Assembly (NCBI GenBank): GCA_942490645.1
Contig: CALNXN010000007.1
Coordinates: 372,001 to 436,000 of the forward strand
DNA: 64,000 nt
DNA from: CALNXN01 sp942490645
Lineage (GTDB): Bacteria > Pseudomonadota > Alphaproteobacteria > Rhodobacterales > Rhodobacteraceae
Direction of reading: 5' to 3'
Shown one piece after another: positions 8,031-19,189 of the stretch (positions are counted from its first letter, which is position 1; every line of letters starts with the position of its first letter). Position numbers and translations under genes: made by a program. The notes under the pieces are model-generated. The model saw only the letters and a list, made by a program, of their open reading frames with translations, made no database searches and was not told where the DNA came from.

Positions 8031-9791
8031 ATGGACAGTGCGGATCATCCTCAGCGACGGCCCCTTACCATCAGTTGGCGTGTTCGGGTTGCGCTGCTGA
8101 TACTTTTGGTATTGGCCGTGGTCGTCGTGTCCGTGACGAACCGGTTGTTGACCGACCGCTTCACCGAAAGCACCCGCAATCGCGCCGAACTCAGGTTGGC
8201 ACTGTATAGCGGGAACCTGTTGTCGGAACTGCGTCAAAAGGCGATTGTCCCGCAGCTTCTGGCCCGTGACGCGGAATTGATCGGCGCGCTGAACTCTGCG
8301 GACTACAGTGCTTCGACGCGTCGCCTGATCTCATTCGTCGAAGAGATCGGCGCAGCTTCCTTGATGTTGTTTGACAGTGATGGACGCGTTGTGGCGGCCA
8401 CAGATCGCAGCCGGCTTGAATCGCTGCACCGCTCGCAAGCGTATTTTCTGGACGCGATCCGTTCCAATGCGACGATATTCACTGTGACGCAGTTGGAAAG
8501 CGGCGCTTTCGGCTTCATTTATTCGCGGCGCGTGCAAGCCGGGCCGACACGTTGGGCGTGATCGCGGTGGAGGTCGATCTGCAGTCGTTCGAGCAGGCCT
8601 GGGCCGGGATATCGGATGCGGTGATCGTGAGCGATGGGTCTGGTGCAATTATCCTGTCGACGGAGCCCCGCTGGCGGGGCCGCTCTGAGGAAGAGGCATT
8701 GGCGCAGCAGACGCCCGAAAACGCCATTCAACGTGCCATTCAGGCGACTGCGGATTGGACGGCTTTGCCCCCCGATGCCTACCTGCAAGGCGAAGCCGTG
8801 ATGCGCCTGCAACAGCGTATCCCGTTTCGCGGGTGGAGCATGACCTCCTACACCACCTATGCGTCGGTGCGGGAACGGGTGAATGCGGTGCTGGCGCTGG
8901 AAATCATGGGCTTTGCGATTCTTCTGGCGCTGTCGTTTTATGCGCTCAGCCGACGCACTGCGGTGCGGATGGCCCTGTTCCAACGTGAGTCGGCAGAGCT
9001 TCGCGCATTGAACGTGGCGCTGCAGCGGGAAATCGCCGAGCGCAAGCGGGTGCAGGAAACCCTCGCCGTGGCCGAACAAACGCTTGAACAGTCGAGCAAA
9101 CTTGCGGCTCTGGGCGAGATGTCGGCGGCTGTCAGTCACGAATTGAACCAACCTTTGGCGGCGATGAAAACCTATCTGGCCGGGGCGCGGTTATTGCTGC
9201 GGCGCAACCGTCAGGAAGAGGCGCTGTCTTCATTCGGGCGGATCGACGATCTGATCGAGCGGATGGGCGCGATCACCCGGCAGCTCAAATCCTATGCGCG
9301 CAAGGGCCAAGAGGCGTTTTCTCCTGTAGATATGGGCGATGCGCTGGCGTCCAGCCTGTCGATGATGGAGCCGCAGCTGCGTCAGCGGCAGGTGCAGATC
9401 AGCCGAATTGTGCCCGATACACCCGTTGAGGTGATGGGGGATCGGCTGCGTATCGAACAGGTGATGGTCAACCTCTTGCGCAATGCCCTCGATGCCACCA
9501 AATCAGAGCGAGACCCGAAGGTAGAGATTATTTTGTCAGCCGGTGAAACAGCGAACATTGACGGTGCGCGACAACGGCCCCGGGATTGAAGATCTGGATG
9601 CGCTCTTTGAGCCGTTTTATACGACCAAACAGCCGGGTGACGGTGTCGGTCTGGGACTTGCGATCTCATCGGGGATTGTGAACGACCTAGGGGGACGCTT
9701 GATGGCACGTAACGGCCAGCACGGTGGCGCCGTATTTGAAATGCAGCTCCCGATTCTCGGGGGCGAGCCCACAACACAAGCGGCGGAGTAA
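8031..9791 (+). pseudogene. dctB: dctB-like C4-dicarboxylate sensor histidine kinase, two frame breaks
   Basis: Sensor kinase of the DctB family: N-terminal membrane helix (about 15-35), periplasmic sensing region with LLSELRQKAIVPQLLARD and RSQAYFLDAI, a second membrane segment near base 8910, a HisKA domain with the phospho-His in SHELNQPLAAMKTYL, and an ATPase domain with VNLLRNALDAT, VRDNGPGI and GVGLGLAIS. Two shifts are needed, near 8545 and near 9550, to join the three reading frames into one protein of about 585 residues. With the intact DctD four bases downstream, a sequencing error is as likely as real decay. It would sense succinate, fumarate or malate and phosphorylate DctD. Confidence 0.82.
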
Positions 9792-9794
9792 ATC

Positions 9795-11129
9795 ATGGCA
9801 CAGGCAATGAAGATTGCGATCGTTGATGACGAAAAGGACATGCGGCAGTCGATCAGCCAGTGGCTGGCGCTGTCGGGCTATGACACCGAAACCTTCGGCA
9901 GCGCAGAAGACGCGCTCAAAACGCTGGGGCCGGAGTATCCGGGGATCGTGATTTCCGACATCAAGATGCCGGGCATGGACGGGATGCAGTTTCTCAAGAA
10001 ACTGATGGGCAACGACTCTGCGCTGCCGGTCATCATGATCACCGGGCATGGCGATGTGCCCATGGCGGTTGAAGCAATGCGCGTGGGTGCATTCGATTTT
10101 CTGGAAAAACCGTTCAACCCGGACCGGATGTCGGAACTGGCCAAAAAGGCCACGAACGCGCGCCGTCTGGTGATGGACAACCGCGCGCTGCGGCGCGAGC
10201 TGTCGGATGGTGGCCAGTTGATGAAGAAGCTGATCGGCCAGTCGCCGGTGATGGAGCGGCTGCGCGAAGATATTCTGGATCTGGGGCAGGCCGATGGCCA
10301 TGTGCTGATCGACGGCGAAACCGGCACCGGCAAGACGCTGGTCGCGCATGCGCTGCACGCCGTGGGCAGCCGTGCGGGCAAGAAATTCGTGCTGGTCAGC
10401 TGCGGCGCCTATGAAGAAGACGCGTTGAGCAAACGTCTGTTCGGTCCGATGATGCCTGAAGACGCCCAATTGCCCGCAGTTGAAGAGGCGCGTGGCGGCA
10501 CTTTGGTGTTGGAGGACATCGAGGCGCTGTCGGAAACCATGCAGGCGCGTTTGCTGAGCATGATCAACGAGCAGGGCACACCAGCCGAGACGCGCATTGT
10601 CGCGATTTCCAACCTGCAAGAAGCGGGTCGCACCAGCGAAGATGCACTGCGATCTGATCTGTTTTATCGCCTCGCTGCGCTTCGGATCACTGTGCCACCA
10701 CTGCGCCAGCGTGGCGAAGATATTCTGACGTTGTTTACACGTTTGAGCGAACAGTTCTCGGATGAATACGGCTGCGAGGCGCCGCAGGTGTCGGCGCAGG
10801 AGGCGGCGCAACTGCTGCAAGCGCCATGGCCCGGAAACGTGCGCCAACTGATCAATGTGGCCGAACGTGCGGTCCTGCAATCGCGCCGCGGGTCAGGCAC
10901 CATCGCGTCGCTGTTGATGTCGGATCACGAGGAAATGCAGCCCGTGATGACGACCGAAGGCAAGCCGCTCAAGGAATATGTCGAAGCCTTTGAACGGATG
11001 CTGATCGACAACACAATGCGCCGGCACAAAGGTTCGATTGCCTCCGTGATGGATGAATTGTGTCTGCCGCGTCGGACACTGAACGAGAAAATGGCCAAGT
11101 ACGGATTGCAGCGGTCAGATTATCTCTGA
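9795..11129 (+). CDS. dctD: DctD-like response regulator lacking the GAFTGA loop
   Basis: 444 residues. Receiver domain (1-125) with Asp11/Asp12, phospho-acceptor Asp55 and Lys105. The AAA+ domain has Walker A GETGTGK (174-180), an altered Walker B GGTLVLEDIE (usual order is GGTLFLDEIG), arginine region RSDLFYRLAALRITVPPLRQR and PWPGNVRQL. A Fis-type C-terminal helix-turn-helix ends in RRTLNEKMAKYGL. Between LFG (215-217) and GGT (234-236) only 16 residues remain and no GAFTGA motif is present, so contact with sigma-54 looks lost. It follows dctB by a 3-bp gap and should be its partner. Confidence 0.88.
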   Translation: MAQAMKIAIVDDEKDMRQSISQWLALSGYDTETFGSAEDALKTLGPEYPGIVISDIKMPGMDGMQFLKKLMGNDSALPVIMITGHGDVPMAVEAMRVGAFDFLEKPFNPDRMSELAKKATNARRLVMDNRALRRELSDGGQLMKKLIGQSPVMERLREDILDLGQADGHVLIDGETGTGKTLVAHALHAVGSRAGKKFVLVSCGAYEEDALSKRLFGPMMPEDAQLPAVEEARGGTLVLEDIEALSETMQARLLSMINEQGTPAETRIVAISNLQEAGRTSEDALRSDLFYRLAALRITVPPLRQRGEDILTLFTRLSEQFSDEYGCEAPQVSAQEAAQLLQAPWPGNVRQLINVAERAVLQSRRGSGTIASLLMSDHEEMQPVMTTEGKPLKEYVEAFERMLIDNTMRRHKGSIASVMDELCLPRRTLNEKMAKYGLQRSDYL

Positions 11130-11646
11130 GTTGTGAAAATCGCCACCGCGGCAAAGCTTCGCGTAAAGGTTGAGTTGCCAAGCGGCTGATTTTCTGCGCT
11201 TTTGCGATGATGTCGCGAATGCACATCAATTGTGTGCAGATTGGCCATTGTCTTTTTCACGTGTCTGGCTTTAATTGGTAACGGACATGGCAAGGCGTTT
11301 CGGTGTTCCTTGTGTCATGAGATGAGTTTCGCTGTTTCGGGGCCATTGGGTGTGACGATATCGTGCCCAGACCGGAGCAGACCGATTGGGCCGGAAACGG
11401 CCAGAGAACCGCTGACGCGTTGCAAGGCCAAGGCCCCAGAACCGCAGCATATAATTGATACGAGGCCGCCAAGACGTGCCCGTGTCGGAGAAGAACCGCG
11501 ATGACGCGCGCAAATGCAGTGAGCAGACAGGCAAGGGCCCCATCGGGTCCGGCCTTGCGCATGTCACAGATCGCCCTGACAAGACATATCCCGCATCGTG
11601 TGCTTCCTCCGGGGAGGACGCGGTCGCGGCTGTGCAATTTGGACTT
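11130..11646 (+). other. 517-bp gap, probable long leader of rne
   Basis: No coding sequence is supported here. RNase E genes often have long 5' untranslated regions used for autoregulation, and most of this gap could be such a leader. I could not define a promoter or a conserved fold by eye. Confidence 0.35.
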
Positions 11647-14363
11647 ATGCCTAAGAAAATGCTTATCGACGCCACCCACGCGGAAGAAACCCGCGTCGTG
11701 GTGGTGGACGGAAACAAGGTCGAAGAGTTTGACTTTGAATCCGAAAACAAACGCCAGCTTGCTGGCAACATCTATCTTGCAAAAGTAACACGGGTCGAGC
11801 CGTCGCTTCAGGCGGCTTTCGTGGATTACGGCGGAAACCGTCACGGTTTCCTGGCGTTTTCGGAGATTCATCCCGATTACTACCAGATCCCCGTCGCCGA
11901 CCGCGAGGCGCTGATGGAGGAAGAGCGCGCCTATGCCGAAGCGCAGCGCGCAAAGGAAGACGAGGACGAAAACCCAAACGCCGTCGCGCGCGCGCTCGCG
12001 CAGCCGTCCAAGGCGGCAAGGCCGGAAGACACGGCGGTCCGATGATGCTGTCGAAACGCAAGGACGTAGACGCCGATCAGATTACCGGCATGGAAACCAT
12101 CGATCTGGACGACGACGAAGGCATCCTCGCCCATGGAGCGCGTTGCCGGAAACCCCCGGTCGAAGCGCCGATGAAGAGCCCACAGACGATGGCGATGACA
12201 CAGCCGACGCCGGACGAGACACGGATGAAGATGCCGACGATGACGATGACGACGATGACGGCCCTGCGCAAAGCCGATGCGGCGGCCAAGGATGACACGC
12301 ATCGAATCCGTGGCGGACGATGACGATCACGAAGACATCCGACCGGTGCGCAAGCCGCGCCCGCGTCGCTACAAGATCCAGGAAGTCATCAAGGTCCGCC
12401 AGATCCTGCTGGTGCAGGTCGTCAAGGAAGAGCGCGGCAACAAGGGCGCGGCGCTGACCACCTATCTGTCGCTGGCCGGGCGCTACTGCGTGCTGATGCC
12501 CAACACCGCGCGCGGTGGCGGCATTTCGCGCAAGATCACCAATGCCGTGGACCGCAAGAAGCTCAAGACCATCGCCGAAGAGATCGACGTGCCGAAGGGC
12601 GCGGGGCTGATCATCCGCACCGCCGGCGCCAAGCGCACCAAGGCCGAGATCAAGCGCGATTACGAATATCTGCAGCGCCTGTGGGAACAGATCCGCGAGC
12701 TGACGCTGAAATCCATCGCGCCCGCCAAGATCTACGAAGAAGGCGATCTGATCAAACGGTCGATCCGCGATCTTTACAACCGCGACATCGACGAGGTGTT
12801 GGTCGAGGGCGAGCGCGGCTACCGCATCGCCAAGGACTTCATGAAGATGATCATGCCGTCCCACGCCAAGAACGTGAAACTCTATTCCGAAGGTCTGCCG
12901 CTTTTTGCGCGCTATCAGGTGGAAAGCTACCTGGCGGGGATGTTCAACCCGACGGTGCAACTGCCCTCGGGCGGCTATATCGTGATCGGCGTGACCGAGG
13001 CGCTGGTGGCCATCGACGTGAACTCCGGCCGGGCCACCAAGGAAGGCTCGATCGAGGAGACCGCGCTCAAGACCAACCTGGAGGCCGCCGACGAGGTGGC
13101 GCGCCAGTTGCGTCTGCGCGATCTGGCCGGTCTGATCGTGATCGACTTCATCGACATGGACGAGCGCAAGAACAACGCCGCCGTCGAAAAGCGCATGAAA
13201 GACAAGCTCAAGACCGACCGTGCGCGCATTCAGGTGGGCCGGATTTCGGGCTTTGGCCTGATGGAAATGTCGCGCCAGCGTCTGCGTCCCGGCATGATCG
13301 AGGCCACGACACAGCCCTGTCAGGCGTGTCACGGCACGGGTCTGATCCGGTCGGATGACAATCTGGCCCTTTCGATCCTGCGTCAGATCGAAGAGGAAGG
13401 CACGCGCAAACGTTCGCGCGAGGTGCTGGTCAAGGCGCCGGTCGGGATTGCGAATTTCCTGATGAACCAAAAACGCGAACACATCGCCCAAATCGAATCC
13501 CGTTATGGTCTGTCGGTGCGGATCGAAGGCGACCATACTCTGGTCAGCCCTGATTTCAGCCTTGAGAAGTTCAAGACGGCAACGCGGGTCGTACCGGTCG
13601 CTTCTGCCGCTGTGGTGTCGGTGGATACATCGCTCATGGATCAGATCGACGAAGACGAAAGCCGCGGAGGTTGACGAGAGCGAAGCGCCATCCGCGCCAT
13701 CGTCCTCTGCTGCCCCTGCACCCAACGGCCACGACACGTCCGAAGGCGATGGTGAGGGCAAGCCCAAGCGTCGTCGTCGCCGGCGTCGTCGGAGCCGTTC
13801 CAAATCAAATGGCGAGAACGCCGAGACACAAGGCGAAAACGCTGACGCTCAGCAAGACACAGCGCCTGAGAAAAACGCAGCCGATGCGGCACCCGAGCCT
13901 GCAACGCAAGACGCCACGCCGGAGCAGAACACAGATGCGCCTGCGGCTGAGGAGAAGCCAAAGCCCAAGACCCGCTGACCAGACGTCGCGCAGCCGCAAG
14001 CCCAAGGCCGAAAGCGGTGGCCGAAGGCGAAACGGATGCAGACGCAACAGGACAGAGACCGACGAGACCGTGCCAGGCGGAAGAAGCCGCAGCCGAAGCG
14101 CCAAGAAGCGGACAGCGAGCCGCCACGCCGCGGCCGCGAAAAAGCCCAAGGCGGACGCCGCAAGCTGCGGCGGTTGAAGATGCAAACGAGCAAAGGAAGC
14201 GGCCGGTGCCTGCACCAGAGGCCGTCAAGGCGGCCGCCCCTGCAGCCAACCACCCGAGCCAGCGGCCGAACCCGCGCCTGTTGCTGCAGAGCCGGAACCG
14301 GTCGCAGAGAAGCCGGCGAAAGCCAAGCCAAAGCGCAAAGGCTGGTGGTCGCTGGGCGGTTGA
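11647..14363 (+). pseudogene. rne: Ribonuclease E (rne), several frame breaks
   Basis: RNase E/G: N terminus MPKKMLIDATHAEETRVVVV, S1 domain (GNIYLAKVTRVEPSLQAAFVDYG), an acidic insert, then the catalytic part from about 12320: RYKIQEVIKVRQILLVQVVKEE, VAIDVNSGRATKEGSIEETA, LAGLIVIDFIDM and the zinc-link CQACHGTG. The tail is Arg/Lys- and Ala/Pro-rich and ends KRKGWWSLGG at 14363, the group-typical end. Shifts are needed near 12035, 12140, 12290, 13668 and more than once between 13975 and 14300. Because rne is normally essential, indel errors in GC-rich and repetitive DNA (for example the GACGATGAC run near 12240) are the likely cause. It processes mRNA and rRNA at the inner membrane. Confidence 0.88.
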
Positions 14364-14385
14364 GCTTGAGCAAACGGAACAGACA

Positions 14386-14414
14386 GGGGCGTGCCTTCGG
14401 GCGCGCCCTTGTTT
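14386..14414 (+). terminator. Terminator after rne
   Basis: A 9-bp stem (14387-14395 with 14400-14408) with TTCG loop is followed by TTGTTT. It lies 24 bp after the rne stop and before the convergent tusA gene. Confidence 0.7.
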
Positions 14415-14447
14415 CGTATGTGCCCAAGTTTTGGCGGTTCGCCCGGT

Positions 14448-14693
14448 TCAGCCGGTTTTCTTGCGGATCACATAGGTCTGCACTGAACCGTCGCCATCGA
14501 TCGCGGTGTCGACCAGCGTCATGCCCGGCTTCTCGGCACAGAAATGCGGCACATCCACCATGGCCGCCGGATCATCGGCCAGCAGCGTCAATTCATCGCC
14601 CGGAGGCAACGCCTGCAGCCGTTTGCGCGCCTTCAGAACGGGCAGGGGGCACAGCAGCCCCAGGGCATCAAGATGGTGGTTTGGATCGCTCAT
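14448..14693 (-). CDS. TusA-family sulfur carrier protein
   Basis: 81-residue small sulfurtransferase. The active-site block LGLLCPLPVLKARKRL holds the conserved Cys-Pro-x-Pro; the second half has DDPAAMVDVPHFC. TusA-like proteins relay persulfide sulfur for tRNA thiolation or cofactor synthesis. The start at 14693 (MSDPNHHLDALGL) matches the family length. It is convergent with rne and divergent from ccdA. Confidence 0.9.
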   Translation of the reverse strand: MSDPNHHLDALGLLCPLPVLKARKRLQALPPGDELTLLADDPAAMVDVPHFCAEKPGMTLVDTAIDGDGSVQTYVIRKKTG

Positions 14694-14786
14694 ACCGTTG
14701 AGATAAGCGCGATGTTTCAGGCTGTCCACACAGTTGTGACCAACGGCCCCCGTGACGCGCCGCACGGAATGGCATAAGCCTGCGAT

Positions 14787-15543
14787 ATGTTCGGAATTGA
14801 AATCATAGACGCAAGCCTGCTGCCTGCAATGTTCGTGGCGCTTTTGGCCGGTGTCATCAGCTTTCTAAGCCCCTGCGTGTTGCCTATCGTGCCGCCCTAT
14901 CTTGCCTATATGAGCGGCGTCAGCCTGAATGAGATGTCGGGGAGCGGCGGCGCGCGGCGCAAGGCGATGATCGCTGCGCTTTTCTTCGTTATGGGGCTGT
15001 CAGCACGGTCTTTCTGATCCTGGGCTTCACAGCCTCGGCCTTCGGGGCGTTTTTCCTGCAAAACCAGGTGCTTTTTGCGCAGAATCTCCGGGTGTGGTCG
15101 TGATCGTGTTCGGGCTGCATTTTCTGGGTGTCTTCCGTATCCCGTTTCTGGATCGCGAGGCGCGGATGGATGCGGGCGATCAGGGTGGCTCCAGCTTTGG
15201 TGCCTATGTGCTGGGGCTGGCCTTTGCCTTTGGCTGGACGCCCTGCATCGGCCCGCAACTGGGCGCGATCCTGTCGCTGGCTGCCAACGAGGCGTCCGTC
15301 ACCCGTGGCACTGTTTTGCTCGGTGTCTACGCTCTGGGCTTGGGTATTCCATTTTTGCTGGCCGCGATGTTCATCACCCGCGCGGTGGGTGTGATGAACC
15401 GCCTCAAGCGCCACATGCAGCTGATCGAGCGGGTCATGGGCGGGTTGCTGGTCGTGGTCGGTCTGGCACTGGTCACCGGCGCGTTCACGACGTTCTCATG
15501 GTGGCTGCTCGAACGGTTCCCGGCCTTGGGTGCATTGGGTTAA
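14787..15543 (+). pseudogene. ccdA: CcdA cytochrome c biogenesis protein, two frame breaks
   Basis: Membrane thiol transporter that passes reducing power to the periplasm for cytochrome c maturation. The start has LLAGVISFLSPCVLPIVPPYLAYMSG with the first conserved Cys; the later GWTPCIGPQLGAILSLA holds the second. The middle part TVFLILGFTASAFGAFFLQ is in another frame. Breaks lie near 14998 and 15085. Rejoined, it gives about 250 residues, the normal family length, so a sequence error is plausible. Confidence 0.85.
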
Positions 15544-15602
15544 GCACCTTACGTTCCAGCCCACATCCCGCTAGTGTCGGTGCTGCAGGCCAAGGGCAGA
15601 AC

Positions 15603-16855
15603 ATGCACAAAGACGCAAGCCAGACCGTAACGCGCCGCCGGGTGTTCTATATTCCGGGTTTCGACCCTATGCCACCACGCCGCTACCGCGAACTTTACCG
15701 CGCCGAAGGCGCCGAACAGGCCGCGATTTCCGGCTATGAGATCGACATTGCGCGCGCGAAAACAGGGACGGGCTATGGCTGGCAGGTGGCGGCGCATGGA
15801 TCGACGGGCAGGACACAGGCGGATATCGATGTGCTGGTCTGGTCCGACATCGTGCGGACAGCATGTCCAACGTCGATCCTGGGCACCTATGGTGCAACTG
15901 CTGCGCACCGCGTGGATCTATATCGCCAGCGGCGCGCTGTGGCGGCTGATGCGGCTGCGCAAGGGGCCGGTGATTGCGGCCCTTTACCCGGTGGCGATGT
16001 TGCTGGTGCAACTGGCGCTGGCTGTGGCTGGGTGTCTTGATTGCGGGCGCGGTGGGCCATGGCGCTGCGCCGGCTGACCTAGGTGCCGCAGGTCTGCAGA
16101 CCTTGGCATTGTGATGGCCGCGGCGTGGGGCTGCGCTCTGTGTGGTCGTGATATTGCGGTGGTTCAGGCGCAACGATGGCCGGTTCTTTGCCTATTATCT
16201 GATGCATGATTATGCCTTTGCCGCCTCTGACCGCGGGGCCAATCCGCCCGAGCTTGAGGCGCGCATGGCCGAGTTTACCGCCCAGATCGCCACGGCATTG
16301 CAGGACGATGTGCAGGAGGTGCTGGTCGTCGGTCATTCGTCGGGTGCATCTCTGGCAGTATCGATTGTGGCGGATCTGTTGCGCGATGGACGGGTGCGGG
16401 GTGCTGCTCCGGAATTATCGTTGCTGACATTGGGGCAGGTGGTGCCAATGGTCTCGTTTCTGCCCAACGCGCACCGTCTGCGTTCGGACTTGCATGATCT
16501 TGCTGCACAGCAGGCTGTGCCTTGGGTCGATGTGACGGCACCCGGCGACGGCTGCGCGTTCGCGCTTTGCGACCCGGTGTCGGTCTCGGGGCAGGCCACG
16601 GCCGACAAACGCTGGCCGCTGGTGTTTTCCGCAGCCTTTACGCAAAGCCTGACGCCCGCGCGCTGGGCGGCACTGCGCTGGCGGTTTTTCCGGCTGCATT
16701 TCCAGTACCTTTGCGCCTTCGATCGGCCGAGGGACTATGATTATTTCCAGATCACCGCAGGGCCGATGACGCCTTGGCGCGCGCTACGCTGGGCGCGCGC
16801 CGTCGCCATCGCGGATCGAAACGCCGGTGAACACAAATACACGTCGCGTGACCGC
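15603..16855 (+). pseudogene. Alpha/beta hydrolase-like membrane protein, frame-broken
   Basis: Starts MHKDASQTVTRRRVFYIPGFDPMPPRRY. It has hydrophobic segments near 15930-16050 (LYPVAMLLVQLALAV) and 16110-16160, then a hydrolase part with the nucleophile elbow VVGHSSGASLAVS near 16330 and ending around FDRPRDYDYFQITAGPMTPW. Several frame changes occur between 15790 and 16140. The family looks like a conserved but uncharacterised roseobacter protein of about 400 residues. Without correction its last frame fuses to the following P450. Substrate is unknown. Confidence 0.6.
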
Positions 16856-18214
16856 ATGACCCTGCCGCCGAAACCGCCAAATCGCGCCGACGGGCGTGTC
16901 GCTTCTGGCGCTACATGCGGCTGTTTCGGCGCGACATCCTGTCGGCACAGCCCGAACGGCTTTATCGCGCGTGGATGGCCGAGTTTCGCACGCCGTTTTT
17001 CCGCAGCTTTCATGGCCAATGATCCGGACCTGGTCCGCGAAGTGCTCAAGGACCGCCCGCGCGATTTTCCCAAAGTCCAACCGGATTGGCGAAGGGTTGC
17101 GCCCGCTGCTGGGCAATTCGGTCTTTCTGACCAATGGCGCGAATGGGAGCGCCAGCGGCGCATCATTGATCCCGCCTTCGAGGGCGGGCGCTTGCGCGAG
17201 ACCTTTCCCGCCATGTGCGGCCGCCTCAGGCAGCCGTGGCGCGGTTGCGGATCGCACGTTGGCCAGCCGGGTGTCGAGATCGAAGCTGAGACCAGCCACG
17301 CCGCGGCCGACGTGATCTTTCGCACGCTCTTTTCGCTACCTATCGAGGACACAACAGCACGTGCGGTGTTTGAGGCGTTTCGCGCGCATCAGCGCAGCCA
17401 ACCCATCCTCAACCTTGCCGCTTTTGTGCCCCTGCCACGCTGGGTGCCGCGCGGGCACCGGCGCAAAACCAAGGCCACTGCAGCTGTCATCCGCGGCCTG
17501 ATCACGCAGATGACGCACACCCGGATGCAACAGATCGCGGACGGCACCGCGCCTGACGATCTGGCGACCAAGATCATGACGACGCCCGACCCTGAGACCG
17601 GCGCATGTTTTTCTGCCGAAGAAATGGTGGATCAGGTGGCGATTTTCTTTTTGGCCGGCCATGAGACCAGCGCCTCTGCACTGTCATGGGCGCTTTACCT
17701 GCTGGCGCTTTATCCCGACTGGCAGGCGCGCGTGGCGGCAGAAGTTGCCAACGCTCCGTTGAACGGGACGGCAGACGTGGCGGCCTTGCGCGTGACCCGC
17801 GATGTCTTTCGCGAGACGTTACGGCTCTATCCGCCGGTGCCGATGATGGTGCGCGAGGCCGCGGGCGAGGAGGTGTTTCGCAAGCGCCGCGTGCCACGGG
17901 GCGCTCAGATTGTTCTGAGCCCTTGGCACCTGCACCGTCATCAACGCCTGTGGGACGATCCCGATGGGTTTGACCCGGGGCGCTGGTCCACTGAAAACGG
18001 CCAAGCCTGCGCACGCGATGCGTTTATTCCCTTCAGCGCAGGCCCGCGGGTGTGTCCAGGCGCAGGGTTCGCCATGATCGAAGGGCCGCTTATTCTGGCC
18101 CACTTGATGCGCACCTACCGGGTTGAGCGGATCGAGGGACGCGAGCCAGAGCCACAGGCCCATCTGACTGTGCGGGCGCGCGGCGGAATATGGCTGCGCA
18201 TTGTCAGGCGCTAA
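16856..18214 (+). pseudogene. Cytochrome P450, frame breaks in the N-terminal half
   Basis: The C-terminal half is intact and clear: I-helix FLAGHETSASALSWALY, ExxR motif in FRETLRLYPPVPMMVRE, and heme-binding loop FSAGPRVCPGAGFAM with the thiolate Cys. The N-terminal part, starting MTLPPKPPNRAD, changes frame about four times between 16890 and 17275 (for example ILSAQPERLYRAWMAEFRTPFF is out of frame with MANDPDLVREVLKDRPRDFP). Rejoined, it gives a typical bacterial P450 of about 450 residues. Substrate cannot be told. It follows the hydrolase with little or no gap, so the two may work together. Confidence 0.82.
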
Positions 18215-18283
18215 CAACTACCATCGTGCGGCGGTCTGTTCTATGCAGACGCAAATCGGAATCACCAGTGACGGAGTATCCCC

Positions 18284-19174
18284 ATGTCAGACCAATCGAA
18301 AATGCGCGCCCAAATGGAAACAGGTGCCGGGTTTATCGCAGCCCTGGATCAGTCGGGCGGCTCCACACCCAAGGCTTTGGCGCTCTATGGGGTTGAGCCA
18401 TCGGACTATTCCGGCGACGCAGAGATGTTTCAGGCAATGCACGACATGCGCGCGCGGATCATTCTGGCCGATGATTTCACGTCCCAAAAGGTGATCGGTG
18501 CGATCCTGTTCGAACGCACCATGAACGAGACGATCAACGACAAACCGGTGGCGGAATTGCTGTGGCATGACCGCGGCGTGGTGCCGTTCCTCAAGATCGA
18601 CAAGGGCCTCGAAGATGAGGCAAACGGGGTTCAGATGCTCAAGCCGATGCCGGGCCTGGAGGCATTGTTGGCCGAGGCCAAGGCAAAGGGCATTTTCGGC
18701 ACCAAGGAGCGGTCCGTTATTCAGGAGGCCAACGCGCAAGGCATCGCCGATGTGGTCGCCCAACAATTCGACGTGGCGCGCATGGTGATTGCGGCCGGTC
18801 TGGTCCCAATCCTTGAGCCGGAGGTGAACATTCATTCCGCAACCAAGGCCGAAGCCGAAGCACTGATGAAGGCGGAGATCGAAACCCACCTCGACACGCT
18901 GGAAGACGGCGTTGACGTGATGCTCAAGCTCACATTGCCGAACGTGGCCGGTCTGTATGACAGCCTTGCCGATCATCCGCGCGTGCTGCGTGTTGTTGCG
19001 CTTTCGGGGGGGTATTCGACGGACGAGGCATCTGAAAAGCTGGCGCAGAACGCCAAGATGATCGCCAGCTTCAGCCGGGCACTGACCGAAGGGCTGAACG
19101 TCAAGATGACGGATGCCGCGTTCAATGCAGCCTTGGGCGCGAATATCGACAAGATTTATCGCGCCTCTGTTTAA
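18284..19174 (+). CDS. Class I fructose-bisphosphate aldolase
   Basis: 296-residue Schiff-base aldolase. Key blocks are GFIAALDQSGGSTPKAL, ILFERTMN, VVPFLKIDKGL and VMLKLTLPNVAG, where the Lys is the expected Schiff-base residue. LSGGYSTDEA forms the phosphate-binding region. It splits fructose-1,6-bisphosphate in glycolysis and makes it in gluconeogenesis. It stands alone, with GGAG ten bases before the ATG. Confidence 0.93.
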   Translation: MSDQSKMRAQMETGAGFIAALDQSGGSTPKALALYGVEPSDYSGDAEMFQAMHDMRARIILADDFTSQKVIGAILFERTMNETINDKPVAELLWHDRGVVPFLKIDKGLEDEANGVQMLKPMPGLEALLAEAKAKGIFGTKERSVIQEANAQGIADVVAQQFDVARMVIAAGLVPILEPEVNIHSATKAEAEALMKAEIETHLDTLEDGVDVMLKLTLPNVAGLYDSLADHPRVLRVVALSGGYSTDEASEKLAQNAKMIASFSRALTEGLNVKMTDAAFNAALGANIDKIYRASV

Positions 19175-19189
19175 GGCCCGTCTCGGACA

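Noticed and set aside
9687..10880. A 397-residue leftward protein antisense to dctD
   Set aside because: Mirror frame of a well-conserved response regulator; no own start signal or motif.
12082..13803. A 573-residue leftward protein antisense to rne
   Set aside because: His/Arg/Asp-rich shadow of the rne frame in GC-rich DNA with no family features.
16142..18214. A hydrolase-P450 fusion protein of 690 residues
   Set aside because: The continuous frame mixes true and shadow segments; the P450 start and missing N-terminal blocks lie in other frames.
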